Assembly: GCF_002217795.2 (NCBI RefSeq)
Contig: NZ_AP018823.1
Location: 2,232,001-2,296,000 of the forward strand
DNA length: 64,000 bases
Direction: 5' to 3'
DNA from: Aquitalea magnusonii
GTDB taxonomy: Bacteria; Pseudomonadota; Gammaproteobacteria; Burkholderiales; Chromobacteriaceae
Positions 24,441-32,731 of the stretch are shown here, piece by piece; within the stretch, counting starts at the first letter, position 1; each line of letters opens with the position of its first letter. The notes beneath the pieces were generated by a model, which was not told where the DNA came from, ran no database searches, and saw only the letters and a program-made list of their open reading frames with translations. Made by a program: the position numbers and the translations under genes.

Positions 24441-24463
24441 GTCCGCAGCCCGTCAGCTTGACA

Positions 24464-25834
24464 TCAGTGGTGCATGGCCTTGCTGGCAGCGCCGACCACC
24501 TGCACCGGCAGACCCTTGCTGGCCATATTCTTCAGCAGCAGCGACAGCACGATGATGCCGGCAGGAACCGCCAGGGCAGCAAACACCTGGGAGAAGGTCC
24601 AGCCCCAGGCCAGCATCTGGCCACCGGCAAAGGCACTGAGCACCGCACCGATACGGCCCACACCATGCATCCAGCTAGAGCCGGTGGCACGCGCCGCAGT
24701 GGGGTAGAAGCCGGCAGACAGCGCATTCATGCCGGTATTGGCACCGTTAAAGCAGAAGCCGACGGCAAAGGTGAGCGCACACAGCAGCGGCAGATGCTGA
24801 GCCACCGAGGTAAAGCCGAACAGCAGCAGTGCGCCCAGCGCATAAGTGGTGGCCAGCACCTTGTGCGGATTGGCACGGTCCATGCACCAGCCCATGAACA
24901 GGGAACCTGCCGGGCCGCCAAACTGGAAGAAGGCGGCAATGAAGGCGGCATCCGCCAGGGTATAACCGGACTCTTTCACCAGGGTGGGCATCCAGCTACC
25001 CATCAGGTACACCACGAACAGCGCCATGAAGTAACCCAGCCACAGCATGAAGGAACCAAAGCGGTACTGACGCGACAGCACGGTACGGATGGAATTTTCC
25101 TTGGCCGGCGCATCGGCATTGCCCATGGTGAAGCTGGCGTCCTTCAGCGACAGATCCGGGGCCAGGCGTTGCACGATCTTGGCAATACGGGCGGCCGGAG
25201 CATTACGCACCACCAGGAAACGCACCGATTCCGGCAGGAACAGCAACAGCGCGATGGATACGGCAATCGGCAGCACCCCACCAAAAATCAGCACGCTTTG
25301 CCAGCCAAAGTGCGGAATCATCCAGGCCGACAGGAAGCCACCGCCGGCAGCACCCACGGTAAAGCCGCAGAACACCACGGTCACCAGGAAGGAGCGACGG
25401 CGTTCCGGCGCAAATTCCGACACCAGCGTGCCGACATTGGGCATGGCGGCACCAAGGCCCAGACCGGTGAGGAAGCGGAAGATCACCAGATGGGTAACGT
25501 CGGTTGAGGTGGCGGTAACCAAAGTCCAGAAACCGAAGAAGAATACCGACAACACCAGCACCACCTTGCGGCCCAGGTAGTCTGCCAGCGGGCCGGCAAA
25601 CAGCGCACCCAGCGTGAGGCCGGCCAGCGCGGCGCTGAGCACCGGTGCCAGCTGCGGGTTGGTCACATGCCACAGGCGTTTGAGTTCCGGGGCGATGAAA
25701 CCCATGATGGCCACGTCAAAACCGTCGGCCGCGATAATGCAGAAACCAAAGAACACCACCAGCCACTGAAAGCGGTTGATGGGACGATCGTCGATCAATG
25801 ACCGTACATTGATGACATTGCTGGCGTTACTCAT
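24464..25834 (-). CDS. Aromatic acid:H+ symporter, AAHS-family MFS
   Basis: A 456-residue, 12-helix MFS transporter starting at ATG 25834 with CAGGAG upstream. AAHS features: DGFDVAIMGFIAPEL in TM1, the motif A loop GPLADYLGRKVV, and GLGLGAAMPNVGTLVSEFAPERRR between TM4 and TM5. Family members (PcaK, BenK, quinate and vanillate permeases) import aromatic or hydroaromatic acids. It lies divergent from the flavoprotein cluster and near the quinate/protocatechuate genes, making it the leading import candidate here. The upstream extension to 26053 is not coding. Confidence 0.9.
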   Translation of the reverse strand: MSNASNVINVRSLIDDRPINRFQWLVVFFGFCIIAADGFDVAIMGFIAPELKRLWHVTNPQLAPVLSAALAGLTLGALFAGPLADYLGRKVVLVLSVFFFGFWTLVTATSTDVTHLVIFRFLTGLGLGAAMPNVGTLVSEFAPERRRSFLVTVVFCGFTVGAAGGGFLSAWMIPHFGWQSVLIFGGVLPIAVSIALLLFLPESVRFLVVRNAPAARIAKIVQRLAPDLSLKDASFTMGNADAPAKENSIRTVLSRQYRFGSFMLWLGYFMALFVVYLMGSWMPTLVKESGYTLADAAFIAAFFQFGGPAGSLFMGWCMDRANPHKVLATTYALGALLLFGFTSVAQHLPLLCALTFAVGFCFNGANTGMNALSAGFYPTAARATGSSWMHGVGRIGAVLSAFAGGQMLAWGWTFSQVFAALAVPAGIIVLSLLLKNMASKGLPVQVVGAASKAMHH

Positions 25835-26567
25835 CTGTTTGTCTCCTGTTGCAGCGCTGTGTGCAATCGCTGCCTTGTTGTTCTGGCTGGCTAGGCTGGG
25901 CTGGTCGCCTGCTTGCGGACCTGCCCGCCACCAGCAGTTGCTGCCTGCTACTGTCCCCTGCCGGCTGTCTCCTGTTCCCGGAGCTGCCTGCTTGTTGTGT
26001 CTGGACGATCCGGCCATGCAAACCAGCCGCCTGGTGCAGCCTGTGGCTTGCATGCTTGTTCATGCGCCGTAGGCATGGATTGCATTCTGACTTGGCATGA
26101 ATCCTGAAAACATACCGCAAAAAATCTATCAGTTATACCGATTTACGATAACTGCGCCCCATCCATGTGCAGATATCCAGATCATGCACCAGACTGCAAT
26201 TCTTGTAGTTTTGTTACGTGAAATCAGCACATTAAAAAAATGCAACAGCGGTTTTCGGCACGCCAAAGCGGCAAAAATGCGCCGTTTCAGTGCGGGAAAT
26301 CCCTGAGTCCTGCCACGCCACAAATGCAGGCCAGTCCTGCATTTTCACCTCTTTCCAGTACCCGCTCGGCACCGCCTGCCACTAGCTGCGACCCTGGCAT
26401 GCCAGGCAGTCTGGCTGCACAACTTTAGAAACAAAGTTATTTTTTTGAATTGCATTCCACTTTTTGCGATTGCATACTGCCCAGCCATCAGACACCGCAA
26501 AACAGACTGGCCAGGCAGGGGAATGCCACCACAGCACCCACCAGCGCCAGCTACACAGGAGAGACTC
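25835..26567. other. Divergent promoter region, symporter / flavoprotein cluster
   Basis: This 733-bp gap separates the leftward symporter from the rightward cluster. The first ~220 bp are GC-rich; from 26,090 to about 26,460 the sequence is AT-rich and promoter-like. It contains the inverted repeat at 26130-26154. No frame in the gap has start signals or a recognisable product. Confidence 0.5.
26126..26154. promoter_or_regulatory. Putative operator, CAGTTAT-N11-ATAACTG
   Basis: CAGTTAT (26130-26136) and ATAACTG (26148-26154) are perfect 7-bp inverted half-sites with an 11-bp spacer, a LysR-like geometry. The left arm sits inside CTATCAGTTAT, a motif that recurs at the lig operon promoter (55460) and near aroE (60380). 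Confidence 0.45.
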
Positions 26568-27407
26568 ATGCCACCACGCCAGCTCGCTCTTGCTGCCCTC
26601 AGCATGCTGGAGCTATCCCCACCCGACATGGTCAGTTGCGCCGCGGCAGCCGGCTTCAGCCATGTCGGCCTGCGCCTGCTGCCCGCCACCGTCCAGGAGC
26701 CGCAACACGACATGCGGGGCAACAGCCCGCTGCTGCGCGCAACCTTGCAGCGCCTGCAGGACACCGGCCTGCAAGTGTCTGATGTGGAAATACTCAGGCT
26801 CAAACCGGAGGTGGACGTGGCCAGCTATCTGCCCATGCTGGAAAGTGCCGCCCGGCTGGGCGCACACGAGGTACTGGTGGCAGGCAACGACCCGGACTTT
26901 GCCCGCTGCGTGGACAGTTTTGCCCGGCTGTGTGAACTGGGCGCACCACTGGGCCTGAGCATGAATATCGAGCCCATGCCGTGGACCGACATCCGCAACA
27001 TCGCCATGGCCATGCAGCTGCTGCAGCAAGCCGGCCAGGACAATGCCGCCCTGCTGGTGGATGCCATCCACTTTGACCGCGCCGGGGATACCCCGGCCAT
27101 GCTGGCCGAGGTGCCGCGCCAGCGCCTGCACTACATGCAGTTGTGCGATGCCCCGGCAGCCAAGCCCGACAGCATGGAAGAACTGCTGTACCAGGCCCGC
27201 GCCGAGCGCATGCCACCGGGCCATGGCGGGCTGGCGCTGGGCGAACTGCTGCTGGCCTTGCCGCCGGACCTGCCGATTGCGCTGGAAGTGCCGATGCACA
27301 GCAAGGCCCATCTGGGTGCCATGGAGCGGGCCAAGCTGCTGCGCAGTGCTGCACAACAGGTATTGCAGCGCACCTACGGTGCAGCGCTGGAGTCGGCTGG
27401 CACGTAA
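26568..27407 (+). CDS. TIM-barrel sugar-phosphate isomerase/epimerase-like enzyme
   Basis: A 279-residue xylose-isomerase-like TIM barrel starting at ATG 26568 after an AGGAGAGA ribosome site. Metal-ligand positions equivalent to those of 3-dehydroshikimate dehydratases are visible: E135 (MNIEPMPW), D165 (LLVDAIHF), Q191 (YMQLCDAP) and E240 (IALEVPM). It could be a dehydratase or isomerase acting on a hydroaromatic or sugar-like acid. It is the first gene of the five-gene cluster. Similarity to the QuiC N-domain is by fold and ligands only, so the substrate is open. Confidence 0.78.
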   Translation: MPPRQLALAALSMLELSPPDMVSCAAAAGFSHVGLRLLPATVQEPQHDMRGNSPLLRATLQRLQDTGLQVSDVEILRLKPEVDVASYLPMLESAARLGAHEVLVAGNDPDFARCVDSFARLCELGAPLGLSMNIEPMPWTDIRNIAMAMQLLQQAGQDNAALLVDAIHFDRAGDTPAMLAEVPRQRLHYMQLCDAPAAKPDSMEELLYQARAERMPPGHGGLALGELLLALPPDLPIALEVPMHSKAHLGAMERAKLLRSAAQQVLQRTYGAALESAGT

Positions 27408-27499
27408 CAATCTTCCATTAAAAAAAATTCGCAAAACGTACCGACTGGTTGCTTTTATGCAACAAAACGGACGCAGGACAGCAATACGGAGAGACTGAC

Positions 27500-29251
27500 A
27501 TGCTGTTGCAACTGGAAAACCTGCCTGCACAAGGCAGTGAATATGATGTGGTGGTGATCGGTGCCGGCGGTGCCGGGCTGGCTGCCGCACTGTTTGCCGG
27601 CCTTGCCGGACAGAAAGTGCTGCTGGTGGAACACAGCGAATACGTGGGCGGCACCACCGCCCTGTCCGGCGGCACTACCTGGATACCCGGCACCCTGCAT
27701 AGCACACGGGTGAATCCGCAAGACACCCTGGCCGAAGCAGCCCGCTATCTGGACAAGGCCATTGGCGAACGGGCCGACCCGGCACTGCGCCAGGCCTTCC
27801 TGCAAGCCGGCCCGGCCGTGGTGGCTGCGCTGGAAGCCGCCACCGAGGTGAAATTCCGCCCCTACCCCAAACACCCGGACTATATTTCCGACCTGCCCGG
27901 CTCCACCCTCAATGGCCGTGCGCTGGAACCCTTGCCCTTTGATGGCCGCCTCTTGGGCGAGCTGTTTGCCGTGCTGCGCCCGCCCATCCCCGAATTCACC
28001 GTGCTGGGCGGCATGATGGTGGACCGCACCGACATCAACCACCTGCTGCAGCTCAAACACTCGCTGCCTTCGTTCAGGCACTCGCTCAAGCTGCTGCTGC
28101 GCCATGCCAGCGACCGCCTGTCCTACCCGCGTGGCACCCGGCTGGTGATGGGTAATGCATTGGTGGGCCGCCTGCTGTATTCGCTGTCGAAACTGGGCAA
28201 TGTGCAGCTGGCACTGCGCTGTCAGGCCAGCGACATCCAGCACGATGAGGGCGGCGTACATGGCCTCACCCTGCGCCAGGGCAAGACCAGCCGCAGCATC
28301 AAGGTGAATCAGGGGGTGATTCTGGCCAGCGGCGGTTTCAACCGCGACCCGGAACAACGCGCCCGCCTGCTGCCGGGCATAGAGATGGACTGGTGCCCCG
28401 GCGCGCCCGGCCATACCGGCCAGGCACAGCAACTGGCGCGCGGCCTTGGTGCAAAACTGGCCGAAGGCAGCCTCAGCCCGGCGTTCTGGGCTCCGGTATC
28501 ACTGCGCCGCCGTGCCGATGGCAGCCAGGCGGTGTTTCCGCACTTCATGCTGGACCGCGCCAAGCCCGGCATGATTACCGTCAATGCCCGTGGCGCGCGC
28601 TTTGTCAACGAAAGCACCTCCTACCACCTGTTTGGCCTGGCCATGCAGGAAGCCCACCGCAGCACACCCAGCATTCCGGCCTTCCTGATCTGCGATGCTG
28701 CCGCCTTGCGCCAGTACGGCATCGGCATGGTGCGCCCCGGCGGCAAGAACCTGGAACCCTTCCTGGCCGATGGCTACCTGACCGCAGGCAACACACTGGC
28801 CGAGCTGGCCGGCAAGCTGGGCATGGACGCCAGCACGCTGGAGGACAGCGTGGCGCGCAACAACCGCTATGCCGCCAGTGGCGTGGACAGCGACTTCCAC
28901 CGTGGCGAAACCGCCTACCAGCAAAACATGGGCGACCCCTCACGCGGTCAGCCCAATCCCAATATCGGCCCGCTCGCCGAAGCCCCGTATTACGCGGTGC
29001 GGCTCTATCCGGGCGACATCGGTGCCGCCACCGGCCTGCAAACCGACACCCAGGCTCGGGTGCTGGGCCGCGACGGCCAACCCATTGCCGGCCTGTATGC
29101 GGTGGGCAATGACATGCATTCCATCATGGGCGGGGTCTATACCGCGCCCGGCATCACCATCGGCCCGGCACTGGTGTTTGCCAGCATTGCCGCCACCCAT
29201 GCCAGCCAACGCCACACCCGCGCCCTGACGCGCGACACCGTTACCCAATAA
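27500..29251 (+). CDS. KstD-like FAD-dependent dehydrogenase/desaturase 1
   Basis: A 583-residue flavoprotein starting at ATG 27500 (GGAG upstream). The dinucleotide motif is VVVIGAGGAGLAAALFAG (17-34), the FAD-binding-2 signature is GGTTALSGGTTWIPG, and the C-terminal block GLYAVGNDMHSIMGG followed by GITIGPALVFAS is the 3-ketosteroid-dehydrogenase/fumarate-reductase fingerprint. Members desaturate ring ketones next to the carbonyl or reduce enoates. It precedes the shikimate-dehydrogenase-like gene by 12 nt. Substrate unknown; a hydroaromatic keto acid is the context-based guess. Confidence 0.85.
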   Translation: MLLQLENLPAQGSEYDVVVIGAGGAGLAAALFAGLAGQKVLLVEHSEYVGGTTALSGGTTWIPGTLHSTRVNPQDTLAEAARYLDKAIGERADPALRQAFLQAGPAVVAALEAATEVKFRPYPKHPDYISDLPGSTLNGRALEPLPFDGRLLGELFAVLRPPIPEFTVLGGMMVDRTDINHLLQLKHSLPSFRHSLKLLLRHASDRLSYPRGTRLVMGNALVGRLLYSLSKLGNVQLALRCQASDIQHDEGGVHGLTLRQGKTSRSIKVNQGVILASGGFNRDPEQRARLLPGIEMDWCPGAPGHTGQAQQLARGLGAKLAEGSLSPAFWAPVSLRRRADGSQAVFPHFMLDRAKPGMITVNARGARFVNESTSYHLFGLAMQEAHRSTPSIPAFLICDAAALRQYGIGMVRPGGKNLEPFLADGYLTAGNTLAELAGKLGMDASTLEDSVARNNRYAASGVDSDFHRGETAYQQNMGDPSRGQPNPNIGPLAEAPYYAVRLYPGDIGAATGLQTDTQARVLGRDGQPIAGLYAVGNDMHSIMGGVYTAPGITIGPALVFASIAATHASQRHTRALTRDTVTQ

Positions 29252-29263
29252 GGAGAGCACAAC

Positions 29264-30079
29264 ATGACCCAAACCCTGCAACTGGATGGTGCCACCCGCG
29301 TACTGGCCATCGTGGGCGACCCGATCGCCCAGGTGAAATCCCCGGCTGGCGTCAGCGCCTCCCTGCAACAGCAAGGCCGTAATGCCATTCTGGTGCCCAG
29401 CCATGTCAGCCCGGCCAATCTGGATGCCTACGTCAAGGGCATCAGCCTGGCGGGCAATCTGGACGGCATCATCGTCACCGTGCCGCACAAGTTCGCCATG
29501 TTTGCCCAATGCAGCAGTACCAGCGACCGGGCGCGCCGCCTGGGCGCAGTCAATGTGATGCGCCGCAATGCCGACGGTAGCTGGCACGGCGACATGTGTG
29601 ACGGCGCCGGTTATGTAGCCGCCATGCGTGAGGCCGGCTGCCAGCCGGAAGGCAAGCGGGCGCTGCTGGTGGGTGCTGGCGGGGCGGGTTCGGCCATTGC
29701 GCTGGCCCTGCTGGAAAACGGTGTCAGCGAACTGGCCATCCACGATGCCGACACCAGCCGCCGCGACCAGCTGATTGCCCGCCTGTCTGCCGGTTTCCCC
29801 GGCCAGCTGCGCATAGGCAGCAATGACCCCAGCGGCTTTGCCATTGCCATCAACGCCTCGCCCACCGGCATGCAGGCCAGCGACCCGCTGCCGATTGATG
29901 CCAGCAAGCTGGACGGCACCATGTTTGTCGGCGATGTGATTACCGCCCCGGCGGTCACCCCGCTGATTGAAAGCGCCCGCGCACTGGGCTGCCAGACTGT
30001 GGTGGGTGGCGACATGTTTGCCGCCGTGCGTGAACTGATGCTGGACTTCCTGCTGGCGCAGGGTCCGCTGGCGCGCTGA
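29264..30079 (+). CDS. Atypical shikimate dehydrogenase-like NAD(P) oxidoreductase
   Basis: A 271-residue protein of the AroE fold. Catalytic Lys76 (VTVPHKFAM) and Asp113 (MCDGAGYV) are kept, and the nucleotide loop is LLVGAGGAGSAIALALLENG. The substrate-binding Ser pair of AroE (SKS) is changed to VKS, and the NTD motif is altered to MCD. It groups by eye with the 59418 protein (shared GDxxDGAG and DPLPxD segments). Lying between two flavoproteins in one operon, it likely oxidises or reduces a ring alcohol other than, or besides, shikimate. Confidence 0.8.
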   Translation: MTQTLQLDGATRVLAIVGDPIAQVKSPAGVSASLQQQGRNAILVPSHVSPANLDAYVKGISLAGNLDGIIVTVPHKFAMFAQCSSTSDRARRLGAVNVMRRNADGSWHGDMCDGAGYVAAMREAGCQPEGKRALLVGAGGAGSAIALALLENGVSELAIHDADTSRRDQLIARLSAGFPGQLRIGSNDPSGFAIAINASPTGMQASDPLPIDASKLDGTMFVGDVITAPAVTPLIESARALGCQTVVGGDMFAAVRELMLDFLLAQGPLAR

Positions 30080-30087
30080 GGTTGGCC

Positions 30088-31812
30088 GTGGACAAGCAAG
30101 CACAAGCCAACACCCTGCACTGCGACCTGCTGGTAGTGGGCAGCGGCGCCGGTGGCCTGGCCACCGCCGTCACCGCCGCCCGGCTGGGGCTGAAGGTGGT
30201 GGTGGCGGAAAAAGAAGCCGAGTTTGGCGGCACCACCGCCTGGTCGGGCGGCTGGCTATGGGTGCCGCGCAACCCGCTGGCCATCGCCGCCGGGATAGAC
30301 GAAGACCCAGCCCTGCCGCGCCAGTACCTGCACAGCGAACTGGGAGAGGACTTCGACCCCGCACTGGCCGATGCCTATCTGAGCCACGCGCCACGCATGG
30401 TGGACTTCTTCCAGCGCAACAGCCTGCTGCGCTTCATCGACGGCAACCTGATTCCGGACTTCCACGGCCACAGCGCCGGGGCGGCCACTGGCGGGCGTTC
30501 GGTGTGTGCGGCACCTTTCGATGGCCGACTGCTGGGCACGCATATTCACCAGCTGAAAAAGCCGCTGGACGTGATTTCGCTATGGGGCATGGGTATCGCC
30601 TCCGGTGTGGAGCTGCGCCATTTCCTCAACGCCAGCCGTTCGCTCACCTCCTTTGCCTATGTCACCCGGCGCGTGCTGGCCTACTGGCGCGACTGCCTGC
30701 TGCATGGCCGTGGCATGCGGCTGGTCAACGGCAATGCGCTGGCCGCCGCGCTGGGGGCCTCGGCCCTGCAAGACGGGGTGGAACTGCGCCTGTCCAGCCC
30801 GGTGCGCCAGTTGCTGCGCGAACAGGACAAGGTGAGCGGTGCGCTACTGGACACGCCGGACGGCCCGCTCACCGTGCATGCCAGCCGTGGCGTGGTGCTG
30901 GCCTGCGGCGGCTTTCCGCACGATGTCGCCCGCAAGCGCCAGTTGCTGGCCCATGCGCCCAGCGGGCAGGAACACTGGTCGGCCGCGCCGGCCAGCAATA
31001 GCGGCGATGGCCTGCGGCTGGGTGAAGCCGTTGGCGGCGTGATGGGCGAGATGGCCTCCCCCATGGCATTGGCACCGGTATCGCTGGTGCCACGCGCCGA
31101 TGGCAGCACCGCCCACTTTCCGCATCTGATCGAACGGGCCAAACCGGGGCTGATTGCCGTTACCGCCAATGGCCAGCGCTTTTGCAACGAGGCTGACTCC
31201 TACCACGACTTTGTCTCCGCCCTGCTGCGTGCCATCCCGGCAGGTCAGCCGGTGCAAGCCTGGCTGGTGGCCGACCACCGCTTTGTCCGCCGCTACGGGC
31301 TGGGCGCGGTCAAACCCGCCCCCATGCCGCTGGGTCGCTGGCTGCGCAATGGCTATCTGCAACGTGGCAATACGCTGCAAGAGCTGGCCCGCCGCTGCGG
31401 CATCAACCCCGTAGCGCTTGAACAGCAGGTGGCACGCTACAACCAGCAAGCCGCTACCGGGGAGGACAGCGACTTTGCCAAGGGCGACACCCCCTATAAC
31501 CGCGTACAGGGCGACAAGGACAATGCCTGGCCCAACCCCTGCATGGCCCCGCTGCAACACGGGCCGTACTACGCGGTGAAGATCGTCCCCGGCAGCCTGG
31601 GCAGCTTCGCCGGGCTGGCCACCAATGCCAGCGCGCAAGTGCTGGATGAACACCGCCAGCCCATCAGCGGCTTGTACGCGGTCGGCAACGACATGCACAG
31701 CATGATGGGCGGCCACTACCCCAGTGGCGGCATCACCTTGGGCCCGGCCATGACTTTCGGCTACTTGGCGGCACACCACGCCGCCGGACGCCAACCCGAC
31801 GCAAGCCTTTGA
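30088..31812 (+). CDS. KstD-like FAD-dependent dehydrogenase/desaturase 2
   Basis: A 574-residue flavoprotein. GTG 30088 is chosen because GAGG lies 7 nt upstream, overlapping the previous stop. The FAD motif is LLVVGSGAGGLATAV (about 14-28), followed by GGTTAWSGGWLWVP. The C-terminal GLYAVGNDMHSMMGGHYPSG and ITLGPAMTFGYLAAHHAA match the KstD family more closely than its paralogue does. Two such enzymes with a dehydrogenase could introduce successive double bases of unsaturation and aromatise a cyclohexane-type acid; this is inference from analogy. Confidence 0.85.
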   Translation: MDKQAQANTLHCDLLVVGSGAGGLATAVTAARLGLKVVVAEKEAEFGGTTAWSGGWLWVPRNPLAIAAGIDEDPALPRQYLHSELGEDFDPALADAYLSHAPRMVDFFQRNSLLRFIDGNLIPDFHGHSAGAATGGRSVCAAPFDGRLLGTHIHQLKKPLDVISLWGMGIASGVELRHFLNASRSLTSFAYVTRRVLAYWRDCLLHGRGMRLVNGNALAAALGASALQDGVELRLSSPVRQLLREQDKVSGALLDTPDGPLTVHASRGVVLACGGFPHDVARKRQLLAHAPSGQEHWSAAPASNSGDGLRLGEAVGGVMGEMASPMALAPVSLVPRADGSTAHFPHLIERAKPGLIAVTANGQRFCNEADSYHDFVSALLRAIPAGQPVQAWLVADHRFVRRYGLGAVKPAPMPLGRWLRNGYLQRGNTLQELARRCGINPVALEQQVARYNQQAATGEDSDFAKGDTPYNRVQGDKDNAWPNPCMAPLQHGPYYAVKIVPGSLGSFAGLATNASAQVLDEHRQPISGLYAVGNDMHSMMGGHYPSGGITLGPAMTFGYLAAHHAAGRQPDASL

Positions 31813-31841
31813 ACATTTTCAATATCAAGCAAGGACACACC

Positions 31842-32468
31842 ATGTACTACGAACTCGCCACCCTCACCCTGCCCTTTGGCACCACCGCCCAGGCTGCCCA
31901 GAACGTACAGGCCTACACCAGCGATGCCGCCGCCGGCGGCGAACTGCTGGGCTGCTGGTATAGCGATATCGGCCAGCTCAACCAGCTGCTGGTTTTGCGC
32001 GGTTTTGACAGCCTGGCCGCACTGGAAGCCGAGCAGCAACGCACCCGCCTGAGCGCCGACCCCTACGGCTGCGGCAGCCTCGCCACCAGCATCGACCGGC
32101 AGGCGTATCAGGCCTTCCCGTGGATGGCCCCGCTGCGCCCCAGCAGCGAAAGCGGCATCAGCGGCCCGGTGTATGAAATCCGTACCTACGGCATCAAGAC
32201 CGGCGGCCTGCAGCACACCATGGACCTGTGGCAGGAATACCTGCCGCCGCGCAGCGCCCTGTCGCCCTGCCTGGTGGCCATGTTCGCCCTGCAAGGCCCG
32301 CTGCGCTTTACCAATATCTGGGCCTACGCCAGCGTGGACGAACGCAGCCGCATCCGTGGCGAAGCCGTCGCCGCCGGCATCTGGCCGCCCAAGGGTGGCC
32401 CGGCCTGGCTCACCACCGACATGCACTCCACCATTGCCCTGCCCACCGCCGTATCGCCGCTAAAATAA
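31842..32468 (+). CDS. NIPSNAP-family protein
   Basis: A 208-residue protein starting at ATG 31842 (AAGGA 7 nt upstream); the frame to 31809 overlaps the flavoprotein end. Two ferredoxin-like NIPSNAP repeats are visible: YYELATLTLPFGTTAQAAQN (residues 2-100) and VYEIRTYGIKTGGLQHTMDL (about 110-205). Small NIPSNAP proteins are common in catabolic operons but have few defined activities; they may be monooxygenase-like or carrier dimers. It closes the five-gene cluster. Confidence 0.82.
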   Translation: MYYELATLTLPFGTTAQAAQNVQAYTSDAAAGGELLGCWYSDIGQLNQLLVLRGFDSLAALEAEQQRTRLSADPYGCGSLATSIDRQAYQAFPWMAPLRPSSESGISGPVYEIRTYGIKTGGLQHTMDLWQEYLPPRSALSPCLVAMFALQGPLRFTNIWAYASVDERSRIRGEAVAAGIWPPKGGPAWLTTDMHSTIALPTAVSPLK

Positions 32469-32470
32469 GT

Positions 32471-32539
32471 AGCGCTCACCAAAACCTGCTGCTGCGCGGC
32501 ATCTTCTTGCCCAAGGGATGCTGCGCTCTTGCTAGCCAC
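32471..32539. repeat. Internally deleted copy D of the dispersed element
   Basis: It starts AGCGCTCACCAAAACC and CTGCTGCG, continues CTTGCC, then jumps to CAAGGGATGCTGCGCT and ends CTTGCTAGCC. Aligned to copy A it lacks about 40 bp of the centre. It begins 2 nt after the NIPSNAP stop codon, the same placement as the full copies. Confidence 0.6.
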
Positions 32540-32673
32540 GGTTAAGTCGAGCAGCGCAGTCTATCCCTCCACTCAGTCGCGACCACGCAGCCCCTTTAGC
32601 GGCGCCGCGTGGCATCCGTAGAACTACGCATTCATGCCATTCAGCCTTGTTCGATCCATGCTGAAGGCATAAG

Positions 32674-32720
32674 CTGTTGAACTTTCAACAGAATGTGATG
32701 ATTCACGTCAGCCGACGTGA
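32674..32720 (+). promoter_or_regulatory. Two hairpins in the vgrG leader
   Basis: CTGTTGA-ACTT-TCAACAG (32674-32691) and TCACGTC-AGCC-GACGTGA (32703-32720) are perfect 7-bp stems with 4-nt loops. The second ends 11 nt before the vgrG ATG, occupying the place of the ribosome site, which is otherwise not visible. They may be operators or translational control elements. Confidence 0.5.
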
Positions 32721-32731
32721 TAGCCCGCACC

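Noticed and set aside
24302..25507. Plus-strand open frame of 401 codons opposite the aromatic-acid symporter
   Set aside because: Antisense shadow; the symporter on the other strand has clear MFS motifs and a ribosome site.
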